Shown one piece after another: positions 1 to 5,868 of a stretch of 18,144 nucleotides of DNA. The position numbers and the translations under genes were made by a program. Under the pieces are notes generated by a model. It was not told where the DNA came from and ran no database searches. It was given only the letters and a program-made list of their open reading frames with translations. Origin of the DNA: Bacteroidales bacterium (GTDB taxonomy: Bacteria; Bacteroidota; Bacteroidia; Bacteroidales; WCHB1-69); the NCBI GenBank assembly GCA_024400715.1, contig JAKSMH010000006.1, positions 1-18,144 on the forward strand, in the 5' to 3' direction. Position 1 is the first letter of the stretch. The number at the start of each line of letters is the position of its first letter.

Positions 1-29
1 TTGCGTAATCATTTTATTCCATAAATTTG
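1..29 (+). promoter_or_regulatory. Possible distal promoter of the T9SS cargo gene
   Basis: A TTG at 1-3 lies 18 bases before TAAATTTG at 22-29, which fits the Bacteroidota -7 consensus TAnnTTTG with slightly short spacing. Because the window starts here, any further -33 bases cannot be seen. A small hairpin (CGTAC, loop AAAA, GTACG, 30-43) sits directly at the predicted start point. This may be one of two promoters for the gene at 144. Confidence 0.3.
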
Positions 30-64
30 CGTACAAAAGTACGAAATTATTTCAAAAAAAAACG

Positions 65-72
65 TACATTTG
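65..72 (+). promoter_or_regulatory. Bacteroidota -7 box upstream of the YD-repeat gene
   Basis: TACATTTG matches TAnnTTTG exactly and is followed by C, as often seen. Transcription would start near 79, giving a leader of about 65 bases before the ATG at 144. No clear TTG element lies 19-21 bases upstream, so the call rests on the -7 box alone. Confidence 0.35.
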
Positions 73-143
73 CAACGTCAATACAATTATTATGTTTGAC
101 AATTATTTAGAATTGGTTCATTAATCACATTAAAACACACATT

Positions 144-1385
144 ATGAAAAAATCATTCCTATTATTAATATGTATCGGATTAGCCAGTTGCGTTTTCGCC
201 CAAAGAGCGATTCCTCATTCCACCATCAAAACGGACTCCTATTCCGACCATCAAAAAAGCATTGAGAATATACTTTTTGAACCGAATGTCGATGCCACGT
301 ACTTTTTAACCGCACGAGCTTCCTCAGATCAATACGAACAAAAAACTTTTTTCTACAACAGCCAAGGATTAATCTCAGCCATTAAAGATTCCATTGGGAA
401 TGAAGTTTTGGTCATCGATTCGGTATTTTACAACAGCAACAACCAAGTTTGTCAAGTTGCCGGACACCAATACATCAACGGCGTTTGGAAATATGTTTAT
501 TACGTAAATTATTATTACGATGCCGATGGAAATCTGATCAAACGGACCAACTTCAACAGTTTAGGAACTGAAAGTTTCAACCAAGGCGGGGTTTATGACT
601 ACATTTACGAAAACGGTCGTCTGGTTCGTCATAGTATGTATTTCGGCGACTATGCCACCCTTGGGGAGGAGGCCTATTATTCCTACAATGAACAAGGACA
701 GCTCATCAATGAAACCTGCCTACAGGGCTTTTATAGTCTGGATTCAGCCGTCAAATTCAATTATATTTATGATGATGAAGAAGGTCATTTGGCTCAAAAA
801 AACATTTATTTTTTCGATTCAGACTATTATATATGGGATTATGATGGCTGCGATGTCTATAACTACGACGAATATGGAAACTGCATTGAGCACAGCATGA
901 AGGATCAAAATGGCAACTATACCGACAGAAGACTCTATGAATACAACCATAATATTTCTGGCGACGAGGTTTCCATGCCCTACTACGTTCCCGAGATTGT
1001 ATATCCCGAAGCTTATGAAGACGTTCATCAGCGAGTATTGGAGCATTGGTACACCTTGGATGAGAACCACGTCTTACAATACATCTGCGATTACGCCTAC
1101 ATTTACGGCCAGAACATTGTGAGTATTTCGGCACAAGACTTTCCCCACCACGTCAGCATTTTCCCCAATCCCGCTCAAAACATAGTCAATATTGACATTG
1201 AAAAAGGAGGGGCAAACATTTCTTTTGGTGAAATCTACGACTTGACAGGGAAAAAGCAACTCGACTTGCCGCTTCGTCAAGGCAGAAACAGTGTTAATAT
1301 TGCCACATTATCGTCAGGAATCTACATTTTAAAATTGAATTTCACGGATAACAGCAGCAGTTATAAGACCGTTGTTAAGCGATGA
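144..1385 (+). CDS. T9SS type A sorting domain protein with YD-like repeats
   Basis: Predicted secreted or surface protein of 413 residues. The N-terminus is a classical signal peptide (basic MKK, hydrophobic core, likely cut after VFA-Q near residue 20), so it should cross the inner membrane by Sec. Residues about 120-275 carry irregular tyrosine-rich repeats of the pattern Y-x-Y-[DNE]-x2-G-x-L, for example YYYDADGNLI, YSYNEQGQLI and YNYDEYGNCI. These resemble RHS/YD repeats that build beta-sheet shells. The last 75-80 residues (from about 337) are a T9SS type A sorting domain: VSIFPNPAQN at its start, a YDLTGK strand, LSSGIYILKL and a basic KTVVKR end. The family signal directs export through the T9SS and surface attachment. 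The true substrate or function is not recognisable. The gene stands alone, with a promoter-like site upstream and repeats just after the stop. Confidence 0.85.
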   Translation: MKKSFLLLICIGLASCVFAQRAIPHSTIKTDSYSDHQKSIENILFEPNVDATYFLTARASSDQYEQKTFFYNSQGLISAIKDSIGNEVLVIDSVFYNSNNQVCQVAGHQYINGVWKYVYYVNYYYDADGNLIKRTNFNSLGTESFNQGGVYDYIYENGRLVRHSMYFGDYATLGEEAYYSYNEQGQLINETCLQGFYSLDSAVKFNYIYDDEEGHLAQKNIYFFDSDYYIWDYDGCDVYNYDEYGNCIEHSMKDQNGNYTDRRLYEYNHNISGDEVSMPYYVPEIVYPEAYEDVHQRVLEHWYTLDENHVLQYICDYAYIYGQNIVSISAQDFPHHVSIFPNPAQNIVNIDIEKGGANISFGEIYDLTGKKQLDLPLRQGRNSVNIATLSSGIYILKLNFTDNSSSYKTVVKR

Positions 1386-1399
1386 TTGGGGGGAAACGA

Positions 1400-1446
1400 A
1401 GAAACTAAGAAACTAAGAAACTAAAAACTAAGAAACTAAGAAACTA
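1400..1446 (+). repeat. 8-bp tandem repeat, unit agaaacta
   Basis: Six units in a row: agaaacta at 1400, 1408, 1416, 1431 and 1439, with a 7-base variant (aaaacta) at 1424. A degenerate seventh (agaaattg) follows. The tract begins 14 bases after the stop codon of the upstream gene. Because the period is not a multiple of three, a TAA appears in every forward frame. Confidence 0.85.
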
Positions 1447-1702
1447 AGAAATTGAGGGGAGGAGAGGGATTATCTTTGACTCGTTCTGCCAAGTCTAACA
1501 CATTCTCAGAAGGAAGAAACGGTCAATTGAGTTCTAAAAGCATCATCATTATAGCGCTTGTTATCTTGGTGATCATAGTGCTTTTGTATTTTTGTTCATC
1601 AATAATTCCACAGTGCGCGTTATAGTTATTAATGTGCACCAACGACCGTGTTTTTCTTGGTCAAAGGCAAAGATTAAAATCACACGCAAATAATTTTCAA
1701 AC
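1447..1702. other. Intergenic stretch without a confident gene
   Basis: No ATG-initiated gene of good quality is present. One frame is open from TTG 1452 to TAG 1625 (57 codons) and contains a run of hydrophobic residues (SIIIIALVILVIIVLLYFC), so a small membrane peptide or a gene remnant is possible. A purine-rich stretch at about 1455-1469 could serve as a ribosome site for a TTG at 1476. A promoter-like pair, TTG at 1566-1568 and TATTTTTG at 1587-1594 (spacing 18), points towards the hairpin at 1703-1740. That would give a transcript of about 140 bases. Neither reading is secure. Confidence 0.3.
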
Positions 1703-1740
1703 AATGCGGCCGGCTAAAGAAATTTTTAGCCGGCCGCATT
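1703..1740. terminator. Perfect 16-bp hairpin between convergent genes
   Basis: The arms 1703-1718 (aatgcggccggctaaa) and 1725-1740 are perfect reverse complements around a 6-base loop. The core is very GC-rich. It lies between the end of the forward gene at 1385 and the end of the reverse gene at 1802, the place for a bidirectional terminator. No clean U-tract follows on the plus strand, and only a broken T-rich stretch follows on the minus strand, so factor-independent termination is uncertain. A palindromic repeat element is the alternative. Confidence 0.5.
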
Positions 1741-1801
1741 CAATGATATAATTGTCAAATAAAAGAACTATACGGATATTTTAGATTAGTTAGGCCTTTG
1801 C

Positions 1802-2194
1802 TTACTCTTCTTCGACAACTGGCGTTTCTACGACATTGTTTGCCGCAGCTTCTTTTTCCTTTTGATCGCGTTTGAAGCAGGTCTTGCAGAGTTCTGTCTT
1901 GCCAGCTTCCTCGGCTTGACCAATAGAGCCGACAACGATTTCTTCCTGTGTAGAACTTTTCAAGTGTTGGCAATCTGAGTGGGTATGGTATTTTTCACCG
2001 GTAGCGACCCAATACACGTCCAAATCGGGATTGCCGTATGTTTCTTTCAACTCTTCCTGGCTTACCGGATTGAAGTCGTAGCTTCCAACGCCGGCGATAG
2101 CCAAAGCGATGACGGCGACAATGGTTCCGATAGTCTTGGTTTTTTTGTCAATATTCTTGTTGCAAAGAATAACGATAATGACAGGAATCCCCAA
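1802..2194 (-). CDS. Small membrane protein with His/Cys motif; 5' end uncertain
   Basis: Hypothetical protein of about 130 residues if started at the TTG at 2194. Two hydrophobic segments (residues about 1-10 and 20-36) suggest membrane anchoring. A soluble part follows with YWVATGEKYHTHSDCQHL (61-78) and LCKTCF (102-107). His70, Cys75, Cys103 and Cys106 could bind a metal, and the spacing resembles small uncharacterised proteins with YHxxxxCxxL plus CxxC motifs. The tail is acidic. The frame stays open to an ATG at 2281, but that start would lie in the anticodon arm of tRNA-Val and translate the tRNA and its terminator. There is no in-frame ATG after the terminator, so either a TTG or rarer codon is used, or the true 5' end has been lost. 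No function can be assigned. Confidence 0.55.
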   Translation of the reverse strand: MGIPVIIVILCNKNIDKKTKTIGTIVAVIALAIAGVGSYDFNPVSQEELKETYGNPDLDVYWVATGEKYHTHSDCQHLKSSTQEEIVVGSIGQAEEAGKTELCKTCFKRDQKEKEAAANNVVETPVVEEE

Positions 2195-2198
2195 AATA

Positions 2199-2234
2199 AA
2201 AAAGCACTTGCAAGGAAACTTACAAGTGCTTTTT
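2199..2234 (-). terminator. Rho-independent terminator of tRNA-Val
   Basis: On the minus strand a 12-bp stem (arms 2223-2234 and 2199-2210, cores AGCACTTG and CAAGTGCT) closes a 12-base loop. The transcript then runs into UUUUUUAUUUU. It begins three bases after the encoded CCA of the tRNA, so it matches a dedicated tRNA terminator. Its 3' arm directly abuts the coding frame of the next minus-strand gene. Confidence 0.85.
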
Positions 2235-2236
2235 CT

Positions 2237-2314
2237 TGGTGATCTGTACAAGATTTGAACTTGTGACCTCTTGCCTGTCAAGCAAGCGCTCTAAACCAAC
2301 TGAGCTAACAGATC
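2237..2314 (-). tRNA. tRNA-Val (anticodon GAC)
   Basis: A full cloverleaf reads on the minus strand from 2314. It has a 7-bp acceptor stem (GATCTGT/ACAGATC), a 4-bp D stem (GCTC/GAGC) with GG in the loop, and an anticodon stem CTTGC/GCAAG. The anticodon loop is TTGACAG, giving GAC, which reads GUC and GUU valine codons. A 5-base variable loop, a T stem ACAAG/CTTGT with loop TTCAAAT, discriminator A and an encoded CCA (2239-2237) complete it. All stems pair perfectly. It has its own promoter and terminator and so appears to be a single-gene transcription unit. tRNA-Asp would need GTC, so valine is preferred. Confidence 0.93.
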
Positions 2315-2324
2315 AAATCGGCGG

Positions 2325-2354
2325 CAAAAATACGGAAATTTTTTGAACCGCCAA
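2325..2354 (-). promoter_or_regulatory. Promoter of tRNA-Val
   Basis: On the minus strand TTG (2354-2352, within TTGTTGG) is followed after 19 bases by TATTTTTG (2332-2325). This is a full match to the Bacteroidota sigma factor consensus. Transcription should begin about 5 bases before the tRNA 5' end. A readthrough supply from the nitroreductase gene upstream is also possible. Confidence 0.7.
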
Positions 2355-2376
2355 CAATAAATTTAAATTTGTTTTT

Positions 2377-3024
2377 TTACCACTTGTCGTAATGGATGTT
2401 TTCGGTTTTCCATTTGTCCTTAGGTGCTGGATTTTCAGCAGGATAACCCATTGGAATCACGCACAATGGTATTTGTCCATCGGGTATTTCCAAAATACCG
2501 CAAAGCAGTTTCACTCTTTCGGAAACGGGATAAAAGCCAGTCCACACGGCACCCAAACCGTAAGCGTGTGCCATTAGGAGGATATTTTCGGTAGCCGCGG
2601 AGCAATCGTCCACCCACATTTCACGACTTTCTCCCTGCATCATCTTGGATTCGTCGCCGCAAACCACGATGGCGAGAGGTGCCTGTGCGCACATACCGGC
2701 ATTGGGGCAAGCTTCGGCAATTTGACGCAACAAAGCGGTGTCTTTCACCACGATGAAACTCCAGGGCTGCGTATTGCGTGCCGTGGGTGCCGCCATAGCC
2801 GCACGCAGGATGTTTTCCACCACGCTGTCGGCCACCGGCGTGTTTTGATATTGACGGATACTTGTACGAGTCATTATATTGTCAAGTACGATAGCCGCGG
2901 TATCTACAGTGGTTGCGGATTCAGGTTCAACAGGAGCGGCTTCCTGTTTGCAGGATGAGAGCAAACCCGTTGCTAAAATCGCTGTCGCAACGACAACAGA
3001 CAAACAATTTTTCTTCATTTTCAT
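2377..3024 (-). CDS. Nitroreductase family lipoprotein
   Basis: FMN-dependent nitroreductase-like protein; the family reduces nitro groups, quinones or flavins with NAD(P)H. The chosen ATG at 3024 (or 3018) gives 215 residues starting MKMKKNC with a lipoprotein signal whose lipobox LLSSC places the lipidated Cys at 25. An upstream in-frame ATG at 3063 would put extra residues before the signal peptide. A 20-residue Ala/Pro/Glu-rich linker leads to the nitroreductase fold. It has RTSIRQY (residues 53-59), the phosphate-binding Arg/Ser/Arg signature, then APTARNTQPW with the FMN-contacting Asn-Gln-Pro-Trp, and GLGAVWTGFYP in the second half. Most relatives are cytoplasmic, so export and anchoring is the odd point. 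It sits upstream of tRNA-Val on the same strand and divergent from rmlB. The physiological substrate is unknown. Confidence 0.85.
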   Translation of the reverse strand: MKMKKNCLSVVVATAILATGLLSSCKQEAAPVEPESATTVDTAAIVLDNIMTRTSIRQYQNTPVADSVVENILRAAMAAPTARNTQPWSFIVVKDTALLRQIAEACPNAGMCAQAPLAIVVCGDESKMMQGESREMWVDDCSAATENILLMAHAYGLGAVWTGFYPVSERVKLLCGILEIPDGQIPLCVIPMGYPAENPAPKDKWKTENIHYDKW

Positions 3025-3048
3025 TGATTTTTTTAATTGATTTTTCGG

Positions 3049-3079
3049 TTGGCGAAAATACAAAAAATTTGTATCTTTG
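3049..3079 (+). promoter_or_regulatory. Promoter of rmlB
   Basis: TTG at 3049-3051, 20 bases of spacer, then TATCTTTG at 3072-3079 followed by C. This is a near-ideal Bacteroidota promoter. The predicted start near 3086 lies after an in-frame ATG at 3077, which supports the ATG at 3131 as the real rmlB start. Confidence 0.75.
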
Positions 3080-3130
3080 CAGCATATTTATTTAAAGAAG
3101 AAAATCGTTTTTCAATTTTATATTTTTAGA

Positions 3131-4183
3131 ATGAAAAAAATATTAATCACAGGAGGAGCCGGATTCATCGGTTCACACGTCGTGCGCCTATTTGTCAACA
3201 AATATCCGCATTATGACATTTATAATTTGGATGCGTTGACCTACGCGGGCAACCTCGGAAATTTAACCGACATTGACCAAAAGTCCAACTATCATTTTAT
3301 CAAAGGGAACATCGTTGATGGCGAATTTATCCAAAAGCTGTTCGAAGAACATCAATTTGACGGAGTTATCCACTTGGCTGCGGAATCACACGTGGACCGT
3401 TCCATTGCCAATCCTATGGAATTCATCTTCACCAATGTGGTCGGCACGGTCACTGTACTCAACGCTGCCCGCCTGATTTGGAAAGACAATGCGGAAAGAA
3501 AACGCTTTTACCACATTTCCACGGACGAGGTTTACGGTTCATTGGGAGAAACCGGTTCCTTTAAGGAAACCACCCCTTATAGTCCACACAGTCCCTACTC
3601 AGCAGCCAAAGCCAGTTCGGACCATTTTGTTCGCGCCTATCACGACACCTACGGACTACCCACCGTCATTTCCAACTGCTCGAACAACTACGGGCCCAAC
3701 CAATTTCCCGAAAAGTTGTTGCCCTTGTTCATCAACAACATCAAGCACAGCAAGCCACTTCCCGTTTACGGCAAAGGCATCAATGTGAGGGATTGGCTGT
3801 ATGTGGAAGACCACGCCAACGCCATTGACACGATTTTCCACTTTGGCAAAGACGGCGAAACTTACAATATCGGAGGCAACAACGAATGGCGCAATATCGA
3901 CATCATCAAGAAACTGATTGAAATCGTGGATGCCAAGTTGGGAAGACCGGCAGGCACTTCATTGCCGTTAATCACCTACGTTACCGACCGTGCCGGACAC
4001 GATTTACGCTATGCCATCGCTGCCCCCCAACTCACGACCGAATTAGGTTGGGCACCCAAAATCACATTCACCGAAGGCTTTGAAGCGACAGTCGCTTGGT
4101 ACTTGGCCAACGAAAAATGGCTGGACAACGTGACTTCGGGAGCATACGTTGATTATTATCACAAAATGTACGACAATAAATAA
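3131..4183 (+). CDS. rmlB: dTDP-glucose 4,6-dehydratase
   Basis: Converts dTDP-glucose to dTDP-4-keto-6-deoxyglucose, the second step of dTDP-L-rhamnose and related deoxysugar synthesis, in the cytoplasm with bound NAD+. The 350-residue protein has the usual family length. It opens with the Rossmann motif GGAGFIGS (Gly8, Gly11, Gly14), carries Thr131-Asp132-Glu133 in HISTDEVYGS as catalytic residues, and Tyr156-x3-Lys160 in YSAAK as the extended SDR pair. NCSNNYGPNQFPEKLLPL and VRDWLYVEDH are typical of RmlB. The ATG at 3131 is chosen because it directly precedes MKKILITGG and lies downstream of the promoter. The usual partners rmlA, rmlC and rmlD are not in the window, so the gene stands apart from any sugar cluster here. 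Another sugar-nucleotide dehydratase is possible but less likely. Confidence 0.93.
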   Translation: MKKILITGGAGFIGSHVVRLFVNKYPHYDIYNLDALTYAGNLGNLTDIDQKSNYHFIKGNIVDGEFIQKLFEEHQFDGVIHLAAESHVDRSIANPMEFIFTNVVGTVTVLNAARLIWKDNAERKRFYHISTDEVYGSLGETGSFKETTPYSPHSPYSAAKASSDHFVRAYHDTYGLPTVISNCSNNYGPNQFPEKLLPLFINNIKHSKPLPVYGKGINVRDWLYVEDHANAIDTIFHFGKDGETYNIGGNNEWRNIDIIKKLIEIVDAKLGRPAGTSLPLITYVTDRAGHDLRYAIAAPQLTTELGWAPKITFTEGFEATVAWYLANEKWLDNVTSGAYVDYYHKMYDNK

Positions 4184-4228
4184 TGTATATTTATAATATG
4201 TAATACCATAAAAAATCATCTAAATATA

Positions 4229-5497
4229 ATGAAAATCGATATTTTATTAGGACTCCAATGGGGAGACGAGGGAAAAGGCAAAGTTGTTGACGTAATGACT
4301 CCTAATTATGACGTGATTGCCCGTTTCCAAGGAGGACCCAATGCTGGACATTCACTGGAATTTAACGGCATCAAGCACGTCTTGCACATTATTCCTTCCG
4401 GCATTTTCCATCGCGAAAAAATCAACATCATCGGCAACGGTGTTGTCATTGACCCGACCATTTTTGAAGAAGAAATCAACGCATTGGTCAAAATGGGATT
4501 GGATCCTACCTCAAACCTACTCATTTCTAAAAAAGCACATTTAATACTGCCGACCCACAAGTTGCTGGATGCCGCCCAAGAAGCGAAAAAAGGCAAAAAC
4601 AAGATTGGTTCGACTTTAAAGGGAATCGGCCCTACCTATACCGACAAAACCGCACGCCACGGAATGAGAGTGGTAGATATTCTGGCTCCCAATTTCACGG
4701 AAAGATACAACACCCTGATTTCGATGCACAAAGAAATGCTGAAGATGTACGACTTTGACTACACCGAAGTATTGCCCAGAATGGAACTCAACTTTCTCAA
4801 CGCACTCAACACCTTGAAGAAATTCAAGTTTATTGATAATGAATATGAAATTAATGACTATTTGACGGAAGGGAAAAGCGTATTGGCGGAAGGTGCCCAA
4901 GGAACATTGTTGGACTTGGAATTCGGCAGTTATCCCTTTGTGACCTCATCCAACACGATTGCCGCCGGAGCTTTTGCGGGCTTGGGATTGGCGCCGAGTC
5001 ATATCGGGAAGGTTATCGGCATTGTCAAGGCTTACTGTACCCGCGTGGGCAGCGGTCCGTTCCCCACGGAACTGTTTGACGAAACGGGAGAAACATTACG
5101 CAAGCAGGGCAACGAATACGGTGCCACCACCGGTCGTCCGAGACGTTGTGGATGGTTGGACTTAGTGGCCTTGAAATACGCCATTATGGTCAACGGCGTG
5201 AATGAAATTGCCTTGACCAAAGCTGATGTCATGTCCAATTTCGAGACCATCAACATCTGTACGGCATACAAGGTTAACGGTGAAATCACCTCTCGTTTTC
5301 CGACGGACAGCAATGTGGAAATCGAGCCCGTTTTGACCCCGTTCAAGGGATGGCAACAAGACATCAGCGACATCAAGACCTACGACGAACTTCCCGTTGA
5401 GTTCAAGATGTACATTCAGTACATTGAAAAGGAAACTGGTGCTAAAGTTTCCATCGTGTCCGTTGGACCTGATCGAGAAGCCACCATTTTCAGATAA
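4229..5497 (+). CDS. purA: Adenylosuccinate synthetase
   Basis: Joins IMP and aspartate with GTP to form adenylosuccinate, the first committed step to AMP. The 422-residue length is standard. The GTP-binding loop GDEGKGK occupies residues 12-18 with catalytic Asp13, and GGPNAGH supplies catalytic His41, both at the positions known from the E. coli enzyme. Further family blocks are GSTLKGIGPTYTDKTARHG, AEGAQGTLLDLEFGSYPFVTSSNT, TGRPRRCGWLDLVALKYA and LTKADVMSNFE. The gene begins 45 bases after rmlB with no terminator between them, so readthrough from the rmlB promoter is plausible. A small lipoprotein gene starts two bases after its stop codon. Confidence 0.97.
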   Translation: MKIDILLGLQWGDEGKGKVVDVMTPNYDVIARFQGGPNAGHSLEFNGIKHVLHIIPSGIFHREKINIIGNGVVIDPTIFEEEINALVKMGLDPTSNLLISKKAHLILPTHKLLDAAQEAKKGKNKIGSTLKGIGPTYTDKTARHGMRVVDILAPNFTERYNTLISMHKEMLKMYDFDYTEVLPRMELNFLNALNTLKKFKFIDNEYEINDYLTEGKSVLAEGAQGTLLDLEFGSYPFVTSSNTIAAGAFAGLGLAPSHIGKVIGIVKAYCTRVGSGPFPTELFDETGETLRKQGNEYGATTGRPRRCGWLDLVALKYAIMVNGVNEIALTKADVMSNFETINICTAYKVNGEITSRFPTDSNVEIEPVLTPFKGWQQDISDIKTYDELPVEFKMYIQYIEKETGAKVSIVSVGPDREATIFR

Positions 5498-5498
5498 G

Positions 5499-5762
5499 AT
5501 GACAGTTGGAATGAGACGAAAGGGATTCTTTTTCATTCTTTTGGCACTGATGATAGTGGCAAGTGGTTGTGCGCCCAAGATTATCGGGAAAAGGAAGCAC
5601 AAAAAAATCCACGGCTGTGGATGTGAATGGCTTCAGACGCCGATACAACCAAGGGATTCCACAAGTTGTCCAACCTTCTGCAACGGCGAAAATTTCCCGT
5701 TGGCGCAAATTGACGGAAAAAACACCTCCGAGGTCATATTGACGAAAAGAAAACTTAATTAG
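5499..5762 (+). CDS. Small cysteine-containing lipoprotein, function unknown
   Basis: Predicted lipoprotein of 87 residues. The start ATG at 5499 is one base after the purA stop; an alternative ATG lies at 5511. The leader MRRKGFFFILLALMIVASGC ends in the lipobox VASGC with Cys24 as the lipidated residue. The short mature part is basic at first (GKRKHKK), then has CGCEW (about 43-47) and further cysteines in SCPTFC. Small lipoproteins with a basic stretch and a Cys-x-Cys motif are frequent in Bacteroidota but uncharacterised as far as I know. The tight spacing suggests translation coupled to purA. I do not assign a function; the lipoprotein signal is the only secure inference. Confidence 0.65.
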   Translation: MTVGMRRKGFFFILLALMIVASGCAPKIIGKRKHKKIHGCGCEWLQTPIQPRDSTSCPTFCNGENFPLAQIDGKNTSEVILTKRKLN

Positions 5763-5806
5763 GATTAAAATTTTTCAACATAAGGCATGTGCATTAAACA
5801 AAAGTG

Positions 5807-5814
5807 TATTTTTG
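5807..5814 (+). promoter_or_regulatory. -7 box upstream of infC
   Basis: TATTTTTG matches TAnnTTTG and is followed by CC. The start point would be near 5821, about 45 bases before the infC initiation codon. A matching TTG 19-21 bases upstream is absent, so the promoter is predicted from the -7 element alone. Confidence 0.45.
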
Positions 5815-5850
5815 CCGCCAATTTTTTAATACAAAAGTCATTAACTATAG

Positions 5851-5868
5851 AAAGGAGAAAAACTTATC
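5851..5868 (+). promoter_or_regulatory. Shine-Dalgarno and AUC start of infC
   Basis: AAAGGAG (5851-5857) sits 8 bases before ATC at 5866-5868, and a TAG at 5848-5850 closes the frame just upstream. No ATG, GTG or TTG gives a full-length IF3, so this codon is the most likely start. Strong Shine-Dalgarno sites are rare in this phylum, and the same AAAGGAG precedes rplT. Confidence 0.65.

Noticed and set aside
1632..1754. Short frame from ATG 1632 through the 16-bp hairpin
   Set aside because: About 40 codons crossing a perfect palindrome, with no ribosome or promoter signal; best explained by chance.
2195..2281. N-terminal extension of the 1802 gene to ATG 2281
   Set aside because: This stretch is tRNA-Val and its terminator; translation of it is implausible.
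3077..3130. rmlB starting at ATG 3077
   Set aside because: It overlaps the -7 box of the promoter and adds 18 residues not typical of the family before MKKILITGG.
5162..5602. 146-residue reverse-strand open frame
   Set aside because: Antisense to the 3' part of purA and the small lipoprotein gene; no recognisable domain.
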